From NCBI GenBank assembly GCA_021823045.1, contig JAKAPB010000003.1:1-19860 (forward strand): a stretch of DNA of 19,860 nt, in the 5' to 3' direction. The translations under genes and the position numbers were made by a program. The DNA is from Actinomycetes bacterium. GTDB taxonomy: Bacteria > Actinomycetota > Acidimicrobiia > Acidimicrobiales > Acidimicrobiaceae. This document shows, piece after piece, positions 1 through 7,233 of this stretch. The number at the start of each line of letters is the position of its first letter. Within the stretch, counting starts at the first letter, position 1. The notes under the pieces are model-generated. The model had not been told where the DNA came from and searched no databases. It saw only the letters and a list, made by a program, of their open reading frames with translations.

Positions 1-335
1 AAAGCTGAAGACTCCCCCGTCTGCGGCCACCAGCCAATAGCCCTTGCCATCAGGAGTGGCAGCCATCGACACGATCGGAGCATTTAGTCTTACTCCACCC
101 ATCGAGCCATAAAAGACTGCATCTCCGAAGCTGAAGACTCCCCCGTCTGCGGCCACCAGCCAATAGCCCTTGCCATCAGGAGTGGCAGCCATCGACACGA
201 TCGGAGCATGCAACTGGGACGACTCCATCGTCCCGAAATATCCCACGTCGCCAAAGGTGTAAATTCCGCCGTTCGCACCGACCAGCCAATAGCCCTTGCC
301 ATCAGGAGACGGAACAATATCGACTACCGGACTGC
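1..335 (-). repeat. 126-bp-period coding tandem repeat in the CAP-domain gene
   Basis: Bases 2-83 recur at 128-209 without a difference (82 identical bases, offset 126). A third, more diverged unit sits a further 126 bp along, with a 28-base identical core at 281-308 matching 155-182 and 29-56. The shared core encodes GKGYWLV in each unit. The period equals 42 codons, so copy-number changes keep the reading frame. The array continues past the left edge. Confidence 0.9.
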
Positions 336-1167
336 CCAACAGGGTCGACCCCGTCGACCCGAAGTAGCCGGCGTCACCCTCGACCTTCGGTATAAGTGGC
401 GCCTCCTGACTCCAAGTTATGGAGTAACTTGCTGACACGTACGAAGACTCTATGATCGCGTATGATGCCACATCAGAGCTAGCGGTGTAGTACCCGGCCC
501 CCATGGAAGGTGAATTGGTCCCAAAGTCCTGCAGAATGTTATTTCGGTGTTGCCAGCAACTTCCGGGGGTGTCGATCGAACAACTTACATTAGGAGATCC
601 AGGACCATCATCGTACATCCAGCCGTACACCATTGCTATTGCATTTGGCAGGCCGTAACCATAATCTGAAGCCCATGGGTACGCATATTGATTCCAAGTA
701 GGATCTTGGCCTTGGATCGCGCCTTGCTGCGCAATTAGGTTCAAGGTCGGACTCATCCCATCAAAGACGGCTAGGCCGCGCGAAGCACGTTCGAGATTCA
801 CCAGAACAAAAAGCTGCTCAGCTGGGGAAAGCAATGGGTAGTTAGTTGGAAGGTTGATCGGTGCAACCCCTTCGAGTTCTTGCGCTCGATTCAAGGCCGA
901 TAGGGCCGCAGAGCTGCATGAAGTCGATTCGTTGGGTTGGATACCGCAAATAGTGTTGAAATCGGGTTGGGGCGCCAAATTTGACGTAGGGTCAGACCCA
1001 CTAAAGCTAGCTAGACTCGCCCCGACTTGATGAGAAGTCTGCCAGATCGAATTTCCAGACTCTTGGAGTCTCGCAACCGCACTCATTTGCACAAGCAACA
1101 TCAGGCTGACCCAGATTGTTGAGAAGACTAAGAATCGTCTCTTACGAACTATGTGGATAACAACCAG
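1..1167 (-). CDS. Secreted CAP/SCP-domain protein with C-terminal GKGYWLV repeats (3' end outside window)
   Basis: This reading frame is open from about 1197 down to base 1, so the C-terminus lies left of the window. The N-terminus has a basic stretch (VRKRRF) followed by a hydrophobic segment (STIWVSLMLLVQMSAVA), read as a signal peptide or membrane anchor. A CAP-like domain follows: LSPAEQLFVLVNLERASRGL, then YGWMYDDG and CWQHRNNIL, the last resembling the GHRxNIL core of CAP proteins. From about base 375 downward come repeats of 42 residues containing TPDGKGYWLVAADGG and VFSFGDAVFYGSMGG. Such repeats suggest a beta-propeller-like extracellular module, but their function is not known to me. 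The start is uncertain. No ATG, GTG or TTG lies upstream of the signal segment in frame; the first ATG (1099-1101) would cut the signal peptide. I give the CTG at 1165-1167, and an ATT at 1195-1197 is another option. It is divergent from the two-component operon. Confidence 0.82.
   Translation of the reverse strand, partial: MVVIHIVRKRRFLVFSTIWVSLMLLVQMSAVARLQESGNSIWQTSHQVGASLASFSGSDPTSNLAPQPDFNTICGIQPNESTSCSSAALSALNRAQELEGVAPINLPTNYPLLSPAEQLFVLVNLERASRGLAVFDGMSPTLNLIAQQGAIQGQDPTWNQYAYPWASDYGYGLPNAIAMVYGWMYDDGPGSPNVSCSIDTPGSCWQHRNNILQDFGTNSPSMGAGYYTASSDVASYAIIESSYVSASYSITWSQEAPLIPKVEGDAGYFGSTGSTLLGSPVVDIVPSPDGKGYWLVGANGGIYTFGDVGYFGTMESSQLHAPIVSMAATPDGKGYWLVAADGGVFSFGDAVFYGSMGGVRLNAPIVSMAATPDGKGYWLVAADGGVFSF
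1152..1160 (-). other. Perfect DnaA-box 9-mer
   Basis: The minus strand reads TTATCCACA, the consensus DnaA box. It lies at the 5' end of the CAP-domain gene or just before it, depending on the true start. It is single: I saw no second consensus box nearby, and the neighbourhood lacks dnaA, dnaN or an AT-rich unwinding element. It is therefore not an origin. It could be a DnaA regulatory site or chance. Confidence 0.3.
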
Positions 1168-1269
1168 TCCCTTCGAAAGGTGTTGGATTCGCCCAATACC
1201 TCTAAAACTAACTCCCGGACACCCACGAAGCTACTATTTGGACAAAAGCCATGGAAAAGTTGATCCAAG

Positions 1270-2004
1270 ATGGAGTATTCTCCAAGCAAAGCGCGTAAAG
1301 ATGTTGACGTGGCGAAGATATTGGTAGTCGACGACGAAGAGCATATAACGGAGCTGTTGGAAATGGGTCTCCGCTACAACGGCTTTGAGGCACTGAGCGC
1401 AAATGACAGTAGGCGAGCCCTCGAGATCTGGACTTCCGAAAGACCGGATCTACTGATAATAGATGTAATGCTCCCCGAGCTAGACGGTTTCGAAGTGGTC
1501 AAGCGCATCCGAAGCGCTGAAGGGCATCGCACCCCGACACCGATCATTTTCCTGACTGCAAAGGACACCACCCAAGACAAAATCCAAGGTCTCAGTATTG
1601 GAGGAGACGACTACGTCACTAAACCATTTTCAATCGAAGAACTAATCGCAAGGGTCAAGGCGGTTCTTAGACGCGCTGAGAATATCCCGTCATCCACACC
1701 CTTGCTTACAATCGGAGACCTCGAAATAAATGAAGAGACCCGTGAGGTAAGGCGGGGCGCTAGATCAATAGAACTAACTCCCACCGAATACAGGTTGCTC
1801 CATTACTTGGTGTCAAATCAGCGGACGGTTCTATCGAAGGTCCAGCTGTTGGAGCACATCTGGGAGTACGACTTTGACGCAAATGCAAGTGTGCTGGAGA
1901 CCTACATAAGTTATCTTAGGAAGAAAATCGATGTCGAAGAGCCAAAATTGATACACACCATAAGAGGCATAGGATATTCCGTTAGGATCCCGCAAGGAGC
2001 ATAG
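1270..2004 (+). CDS. OmpR/PhoB-family DNA-binding response regulator
   Basis: Cytoplasmic transcription regulator, partner of the adjacent kinase. The receiver domain covers about residues 14-135, with the acidic pair DD (21-22), the phospho-acceptor D65 in LLIIDVMLPELDG, T96 in FLTAKD and K118 in VTKPF. The C-terminal winged helix covers about 147-242 and shows the family signatures ELTPTEYRLLHYL, VLETYISYLRKKI and IRGIGYSVR. The given ATG adds 13 residues before the receiver domain. A GTG at 1309-1311 (VAKILVVDDEE) would give the usual compact N-terminus and is equally possible. The stop codon touches the kinase start, so the two are translated from one message. It is divergent from the CAP-protein gene. 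The target regulon and signal cannot be read from sequence, and I do not assign it to a named pair such as MtrAB or MprAB. Confidence 0.95.
   Translation: MEYSPSKARKDVDVAKILVVDDEEHITELLEMGLRYNGFEALSANDSRRALEIWTSERPDLLIIDVMLPELDGFEVVKRIRSAEGHRTPTPIIFLTAKDTTQDKIQGLSIGGDDYVTKPFSIEELIARVKAVLRRAENIPSSTPLLTIGDLEINEETREVRRGARSIELTPTEYRLLHYLVSNQRTVLSKVQLLEHIWEYDFDANASVLETYISYLRKKIDVEEPKLIHTIRGIGYSVRIPQGA
1994..1999 (+). promoter_or_regulatory. Shine-Dalgarno site of the histidine kinase
   Basis: AAGGAG lies inside the last codons of the response-regulator gene, five bases before the GTG at 2005. It supports that GTG, which immediately follows the regulator's TAG stop, and points to coupled translation. 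Confidence 0.75.
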
Positions 2005-3471
2005 GTGACCCTAAGAAGGAGACTCCTATTTGGACTTTTGTTGACACTGCTCATCGCCCTGACGGCCTCCTCGACGATAGTGTTTCAACTATACAAATCA
2101 GCACTCATATCGAAGATTGACCAGCAGCTTTCCGGCACAGTTCCATTTATACAAAGGAGGCTCCAACCCGGCCCAGTCGGCCCCATCGGCGCTGGAGAGT
2201 TATCCGGATTCAACGGACCAGGCAAGCCACCGGAGCCCGCACTTTCCCTCCCAGTCGACTCAATCGCCGGAATCATAAAACCGAACTCGCTTACGGTTCG
2301 AACCATCTCACTTTTCGGCGAGCAGAACCCTGTGCCGAATTTAGACATATCAACTCGAGCCATTGCCCAACAGCCCGGTCAGTACTATTTTGACCAAGTC
2401 GCCTCCGATGGATCAAGTTATCGAGTTCTGCTCGTTGATTTCTCACCAAACCGTCCCCTTTACTTCGTTGCGATTCCGCTAAATCAAACCGACTCGCAAC
2501 TTCAACTCCTACTGTTTACCGAAGCATTTACTGGGATTGCCATCGCCGCTGCCCTCAGCATCGTGCTACTGCAGATACTCAAACGGGGCCTAGCCCCTCT
2601 TGAATCTATAGCCGAAACCGCGGACAAGATCTCGTCGGGTGACCTCTCGCTTAGGGTTGCAATTGAATCCAGATACTCCGAAATGTCCAGGGTTGGTAGG
2701 GCGATTAACTCTATGCTCGAAACGATAGAGGGGGCTTTCAAGGAGCGTAACGCAACTGAAGAAAAACTCCGTAAGTTTATAGCTGACGCATCTCACGAGC
2801 TGAGAACCCCACTTACTTCGATAATGGGTTATGCGGACCTCTTTAAACTCGGCGCAAAGAACTCGCCTTCAGACCTGGAAACCCTGATGTCTCGAATCTC
2901 AAAAGAGTCCCAAAAGATGAAGGTTTTAGTTGAGGACCTACTCCTGCTAGCTCGACTCGACGAAGAACGGGATCCAAATACAACAGAGGTAGAACTGGCC
3001 GTCGTGGCATCCGAACTATGCGATGACTTCGCATCCTTGAACAAAGATAGGCGGATCCAATTTACTACTACCGGGTCCACAAAGGTGCTCGGAAACGAAC
3101 TGTTGCTGCGTCAAGCAATTTCTAATTTACTTACCAACGCAGTCAAATATACCCCAGCGGGCAGTTCAATTGAGGTCGAGGCCGACGAGATCCCTAGAGA
3201 AAATACCTGCAGGTTGCGCGTGTCCGATTATGGCCCCGGCCTCAATCAAAATGGTTTAGAACACTCCTTTGACCGCTTCTGGCAAGACGACACCTCTCGA
3301 TCCAACCAGGGTGTTGGTCTCGGGTTGTCCATTGTAAAAGGTGTTGTAGAGACGCACAAAGGAAGGGTCTCGGTGGTAAATCTACCGAGAGGTGGGGCTT
3401 GCTTTGAAATTAGCCTTCCACTATGCAGCCTTTCGGTGGCCGATGGTGCTATGAGCGAGCCCGATCGATAG
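2005..3471 (+). CDS. Membrane sensor histidine kinase (HAMP, HisKA, HATPase_c)
   Basis: Sensor kinase of the two-component pair; it should autophosphorylate and pass phosphate to the upstream-encoded regulator. Membrane segment 1 is about residues 7-28 after a basic MTLRRR start. An extracytoplasmic sensor region of about 135 residues follows, with a Pro/Gly-rich part near 53-82. Membrane segment 2 is about 169-193. HAMP spans about 194-247 and HisKA about 252-320, with H264 in the H-box ASHELRTPLTS. The ATPase domain covers about 362-473, with the N-box NLLTNAVKY (374-382), G1 DYGPGL (408-413) and G2 GVGLGLSIV (436-444). The architecture resembles TcrS/MprB-type actinobacterial kinases. The last 23 bp overlap the 3' end of the opposite-strand alpha/beta hydrolase gene, so there is no room for a conventional terminator between them. 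Confidence 0.95.
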   Translation: MTLRRRLLFGLLLTLLIALTASSTIVFQLYKSALISKIDQQLSGTVPFIQRRLQPGPVGPIGAGELSGFNGPGKPPEPALSLPVDSIAGIIKPNSLTVRTISLFGEQNPVPNLDISTRAIAQQPGQYYFDQVASDGSSYRVLLVDFSPNRPLYFVAIPLNQTDSQLQLLLFTEAFTGIAIAAALSIVLLQILKRGLAPLESIAETADKISSGDLSLRVAIESRYSEMSRVGRAINSMLETIEGAFKERNATEEKLRKFIADASHELRTPLTSIMGYADLFKLGAKNSPSDLETLMSRISKESQKMKVLVEDLLLLARLDEERDPNTTEVELAVVASELCDDFASLNKDRRIQFTTTGSTKVLGNELLLRQAISNLLTNAVKYTPAGSSIEVEADEIPRENTCRLRVSDYGPGLNQNGLEHSFDRFWQDDTSRSNQGVGLGLSIVKGVVETHKGRVSVVNLPRGGACFEISLPLCSLSVADGAMSEPDR

Positions 3472-4306
3472 CAAACTCCACAAATTCGGCCAACTCAGAA
3501 CAGTATCGTTCGGTATCCTCAGCGAAGACGCTGTGGCCAACTCCAGGGTAGACGCTCAAGGATGCCGTGGATGAACCGACACCTACCATCTCTATCGCAG
3601 GTGAAAAGTCCATAACGCGATCACTTCCACCAAGGGTAATGAGCAGGGGGAGTTGTAGTTGCCGATAAAAATCCTCGACATCAACGTCTCGAGACAAGGT
3701 AGCTCGCCTTACCGCCAAAGGCGTCAATGAAGCCCCGCCCACCAAGGCCAACCTAAAAAGCGGAAGGTCCTTTGAGCAGACAACCCTGGCGAACTCGAGG
3801 AGGGTATCGGCGCTCACCGACCTTTCAGCAGAAAGCATCGACCTGAGCGAGGCGCTAAAGGCCTCACCTGAACGTTCGACAGCCTTTTTGTTTCCAACGG
3901 CAAACGATGGTCCCACTAGATTGACGCCACACGAATTTACCCCCGCATCCTGCGTGAGAAACTCGGCGATTGGAATTGCACCTAGGGACCACCCAACCCA
4001 CAGCGTTGGCTTGTCTTCAACGAGACTGGCGACCCCGCGCAGTTGTGCTCCAACGAAATACTGATCCGGTTCCAGACCTTCTCTGCCACTCGAACCTACC
4101 GAGCCACCGTGCCCCGGAAGGTCGACCGCTATCAGGTCAAAATCCCCAAGAGCCTCGGAATCGAAAAGAACATCGAAGAGATCCCCCGAGCCGCAAAATC
4201 CATGGACGAATATTACCGCTGGCCCCGATGTAGGACGCCGCAGGTAGCGAACACCATCTAAAAATCCAACTTCTCGAACCCTCGAAGACGCGCCTTGATC
4301 GGCCAA
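3449..4306 (-). CDS. Alpha/beta-hydrolase fold enzyme
   Basis: A 285-residue cytoplasmic alpha/beta hydrolase of unknown substrate. The catalytic elements are visible. VHGFCG (34-39) is the oxyanion-hole loop and GWSLG (105-109) the nucleophile elbow, with S107. GGSDRVM (226-232) carries the probable acid D229, and GVGHSVF (255-261) the histidine H258. A cap region of about 140-215 separates core strands 6 and 7. The start is a TTG preceded by GGAGG at ten bases. The gene follows ftsX by 33 bp on the same strand, so it is probably the last gene of the secA-prfB-ftsEX transcript. Its stop lies inside the kinase gene of the other strand. Annotation as an esterase, a MenH-like enzyme or a BioH-like enzyme would go beyond what is visible. 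Confidence 0.9.
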   Translation of the reverse strand: MADQGASSRVREVGFLDGVRYLRRPTSGPAVIFVHGFCGSGDLFDVLFDSEALGDFDLIAVDLPGHGGSVGSSGREGLEPDQYFVGAQLRGVASLVEDKPTLWVGWSLGAIPIAEFLTQDAGVNSCGVNLVGPSFAVGNKKAVERSGEAFSASLRSMLSAERSVSADTLLEFARVVCSKDLPLFRLALVGGASLTPLAVRRATLSRDVDVEDFYRQLQLPLLITLGGSDRVMDFSPAIEMVGVGSSTASLSVYPGVGHSVFAEDTERYCSELAEFVEFAIDRARS

Positions 4307-4339
4307 CCCTTTCCGACCTCCACCTTGAAACTAGCGGTC

Positions 4340-5227
4340 TCAGACCTCCAGATAGCGCCGAACCGCAATCATCGACCCACCAGCACCTACTACAATTCCG
4401 ACGGCCAGAACGAAAATCTCGGTAAAGATGACGTCTGAACTGGTTATCACAAAACCGCTTAAAAGCTTGACGCCGAAGTGGCTAATTGCATAATTGAATA
4501 GAGATTGCAGGCCTAACACACCCGCAGCAGCTACCACTGCCCCGATAAGTCCCTGGGTCAGACCCTCAAGCATAAAAGGAATCCTGATGAACCAGTTTGT
4601 GGCACCGACAAGTTTCATTACCGAGACCTCTCGCCGTCGGGCGAATATTCCGACCCTAATGACATTGAATATCAGCACGGTAGCTGAAAGAAGCAGTACA
4701 AGGGCGAGCGCTATTATCACCGCCTGAGCGATCGACGAAAGGTCCAGCATGGTCTTGATGGCGCCGAAATTGTACTCGGTAGTCTTGACTCCCGGCTGTC
4801 CGGCAAAAATCTTTCCTAGTGCGGGGGCTTCGGCAGGGTCCTTCAGCACCACGCGATAGGACGGAGGTATCTGCTTCTCCGTGACAGCATTCAATAGGTC
4901 AGGCTCATTAGCCATCAATCGCTTGAACTCTTGATAGGAGGCTGCCCTATCTACGTAAAAAAAGCTCTTGACCTCCGCCATCTGTTTTAGCTGGACAGCT
5001 ACCGAGCGCTTCTCACTGGTTGGAGCGTTCGGATTGAAGAAAATTAAAAGCTGAACGCCACCTTGCCACTGTGAAGTAGCCGTCGACACACCCTGCTTTA
5101 TGAGCAAGGCGGCACCTACCAGAGACAGGCTCACCGCCACGGTCAAAACTGCCGCCAAGCTCATAAGCCGATTACGCCACAGATTTCCCGCCGTCTCTTT
5201 GACCACGTATTCAACTGAAATCGCCAA
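4340..5227 (-). CDS. ftsX: Cell division protein FtsX
   Basis: Membrane subunit of the FtsEX complex, which acts at the division septum and activates peptidoglycan hydrolases. There are four predicted membrane segments: about residues 24-44, 170-196, 222-246 and 266-289. A large extracytoplasmic loop of about 45-168 lies between segments 1 and 2, as is usual for FtsX. The cytoplasmic motif VIRVGIFARRREVSVMKLVG (190-209) is typical of the family. The length of 295 residues fits actinobacterial FtsX. It starts with TTG 72 bp after the ftsE stop and is followed at 33 bp by the alpha/beta hydrolase gene. No obvious peptidoglycan hydrolase gene follows it in this window. Confidence 0.96.
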   Translation of the reverse strand: MAISVEYVVKETAGNLWRNRLMSLAAVLTVAVSLSLVGAALLIKQGVSTATSQWQGGVQLLIFFNPNAPTSEKRSVAVQLKQMAEVKSFFYVDRAASYQEFKRLMANEPDLLNAVTEKQIPPSYRVVLKDPAEAPALGKIFAGQPGVKTTEYNFGAIKTMLDLSSIAQAVIIALALVLLLSATVLIFNVIRVGIFARRREVSVMKLVGATNWFIRIPFMLEGLTQGLIGAVVAAAGVLGLQSLFNYAISHFGVKLLSGFVITSSDVIFTEIFVLAVGIVVGAGGSMIAVRRYLEV

Positions 5228-5299
5228 GATTACAACCCCACTTCTTCGGCGAATCTAGCGATCCAAATAGATCTGCAAGGGCTAAAGCGACACACTGCG

Positions 5300-5986
5300 C
5301 TATACACCAATCCCATAAATTCCCCTGCTCTGATCGCGCTGTATGGTTCCATGGTCGAGTTCGATTACTCGACGCCTCATCGAGTCGACAATTCCAACGT
5401 CATGAGTTGCCATGACTACCGTCGTGCCGGTTCGGTTAATCCTTTCAAGGAGCCGCATAACTCCCCAAGTAGTTTCGGGGTCTAAGTTCCCGGTCGGCTC
5501 ATCTGCCAGAAGTACCAGAGGCCGGTTAACGAAGGCTCTAGCTATTGCTACCCTCTGCTGCTCACCCCCGGACAGCTCCGATGGAAGTCTACCCATCTTG
5601 TCCGAAAGGCCAACAAGGTCAAGGATCTGGGGAACCTGAACCGAAATGGTCTTCTTCGACTTTCCAATGACTTCCAAGGCGAAAGCTACGTTTTCAAAGG
5701 CCGTCCTGTTAGGAAGAAGCCTAAAATCCTGGAAGATAACCCCGATATTCCTCCTGAAGTAAGGAACCTTCCAGGGTGCAAGTTGGCCTAGGTCTTTACC
5801 CGCTACCCAGATCCGGCCAGTATCGGGCCTCTCTTCCCGTAGCAGCAGCCGGAGTAGCGTAGACTTCCCAGAGCCAGAAGATCCGACCAGAAAAACGAAC
5901 TCCCCCCGCTCAACGTCGATGTTAATATCATTTAGGGCCAGTGGCCCTGCTTTGTATGACTTGCTAACACCTTCTAGCCGGATCAT
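5300..5986 (-). CDS. ftsE: Cell division ATP-binding protein FtsE
   Basis: ABC-type ATPase that binds FtsX at the inner face of the membrane. Its motifs are complete. Walker A is GSSGSGKST (35-43), the Q-loop is Q86 in VIFQDFRLL, the signature is LSGGEQQR (138-145), Walker B is [13 protein letters not shown] (158-170) with E163, and the switch histidine is H195 in MATHD. The length of 228 residues is normal. The ATG start has GGAAGG about nine bases upstream. It lies between prfB and ftsX, all on one strand, a common actinobacterial arrangement. Confidence 0.97.
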   Translation of the reverse strand: MIRLEGVSKSYKAGPLALNDINIDVERGEFVFLVGSSGSGKSTLLRLLLREERPDTGRIWVAGKDLGQLAPWKVPYFRRNIGVIFQDFRLLPNRTAFENVAFALEVIGKSKKTISVQVPQILDLVGLSDKMGRLPSELSGGEQQRVAIARAFVNRPLVLLADEPTGNLDPETTWGVMRLLERINRTGTTVVMATHDVGIVDSMRRRVIELDHGTIQRDQSRGIYGIGV

Positions 5987-6090
5987 CGCACCGCACCTTC
6001 CGCTTGCATTATGACCGCACAGCTAAAACCGGCAGCCCTAAGTCGACAACACATTCTAATCCAAAACCATTTTCCACCGCACCACTAGAA

Positions 6091-7197
6091 CTATTCGACT
6101 TGTGATCTCCTCCACATTAGAAAACTACTTATAAAACCCTCTAGGTCTCCAGCCAGGACCCCGATGACATTACGATCCTCAAAATTAGATCGGTGGTCCT
6201 TCACCATCTGGTACGGTGCCAAAACATAGGAGCGGATCTGGTTGCCCCACGCATTGTCCACCGTCGGTCCAGAAATAGCACTTATCTGATCTTTGCGCTG
6301 TTGCCTCTGGAGATCGGCGAGTTTGGCCGCCAGAATCTGCATCGCCTTGGCTCTATTTTGGTGCTGAGAACGCTCGTTCTGGCATGAGACTACGATTCCA
6401 CTAGGGATATGGGTGATTCGCACCGCTGAGTCGGTCTTATTTACGTGCTGCCCACCCGCACCTGAAGATCGATACGTATCCACCCGAAGGTCTTTTTCAT
6501 CGATGTCCACTTCGGCAGTGAGATCCTCAATGAATGGGATTACTTCAAGACGAGCGAAACTGGTCTGGCGTCTCTTCTGTGAATCAAACGGCGAAATTCG
6601 AACCAACCGATGGACCCCCTTTTCAGCGGAGAATACCCCATAGGCATATCGGCCCTTGACGATAAAGGTTGCCGAGAGAATCCCGGCCTCTTGTCCCTCG
6701 GTAACCTCATCAATTTCAACCTCAAAGCCACGCTCGCTTGCAAAGCGGGTATACATCCTGAGCATCATTTCAGCCCAGTCCTGAGCATCGGTCCCCCCCG
6801 CACCTGCGTGTACCTCACATACGGCGTCGCCCTCATCAAATTCACCGTAAAGCAGTGAGCGTGTTTCAAGGGCAGAGAGATCCGAACCGAGTCTCTTTAT
6901 CCAACCCTCGATCTCCTCTTCGAGTTCTTCAGATTCCTCTTCCTGGGCCAGCTCGACTCCAGCTTGGATATTATCCAGTTCAGATTGGACCTTCAGGACA
7001 ATACCAAGGTCATCGCTCACTTGGGTAAATCTCTTATTAACCGCCTTGGCCCTGTCGGGATTACCCCAAAGCTCGGGATCGGAAATCTCCTTCTCTAGAT
7101 CATCGCGTTCCTTCATCAGCCCTTCGAAGCCTAAGTAGGCTTTGGCACTCTCAACGCGAACCAGAAGCTCGGCAATATCAGATGAAAAATCCCTCAA
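6091..7197 (-). CDS. prfB: Peptide chain release factor 2
   Basis: Recognises UGA and UAA stop codons and triggers peptide release on the ribosome. The sequence shows a helical N-terminal domain with an acidic stretch (EEESEELEEEIEG, about 86-98), the class-specific codon-recognition tripeptide SPF (202-204) that separates RF2 from RF1, and the catalytic GGQ (248-250) in SSGAGGQHVNKTDSA. The length of 368 residues is normal. The start is TTG with AAGGGA about six bases upstream. The frame is continuous, so the autoregulatory +1 frameshift known from many RF2 genes is not needed here. It follows secA by 36 bp. Confidence 0.97.
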   Translation of the reverse strand: MRDFSSDIAELLVRVESAKAYLGFEGLMKERDDLEKEISDPELWGNPDRAKAVNKRFTQVSDDLGIVLKVQSELDNIQAGVELAQEEESEELEEEIEGWIKRLGSDLSALETRSLLYGEFDEGDAVCEVHAGAGGTDAQDWAEMMLRMYTRFASERGFEVEIDEVTEGQEAGILSATFIVKGRYAYGVFSAEKGVHRLVRISPFDSQKRRQTSFARLEVIPFIEDLTAEVDIDEKDLRVDTYRSSGAGGQHVNKTDSAVRITHIPSGIVVSCQNERSQHQNRAKAMQILAAKLADLQRQQRKDQISAISGPTVDNAWGNQIRSYVLAPYQMVKDHRSNFEDRNVIGVLAGDLEGFISSFLMWRRSQVE

Positions 7198-7233
7198 TGT
7201 GATCCCTTGTCAAGCCGGTGTTGAAATATTCCT

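Noticed and set aside
1152..1160. Replication origin
   Set aside because: One DnaA box only, without a cluster, an AT-rich unwinding element or dnaA/dnaN nearby.
1270..3471. Assignment of the two-component pair as MtrAB
   Set aside because: MtrAB lies near sahH and secA in mycobacteria, but here the pair is on the opposite strand, no lpqB follows, and the sensor region carries no feature that identifies MtrB.
7195..7225. Programmed +1 frameshift in prfB
   Set aside because: The coding frame is uninterrupted from the TTG at 7197, with a good ribosome site. The upstream TGA is in the same frame and simply bounds the open frame.
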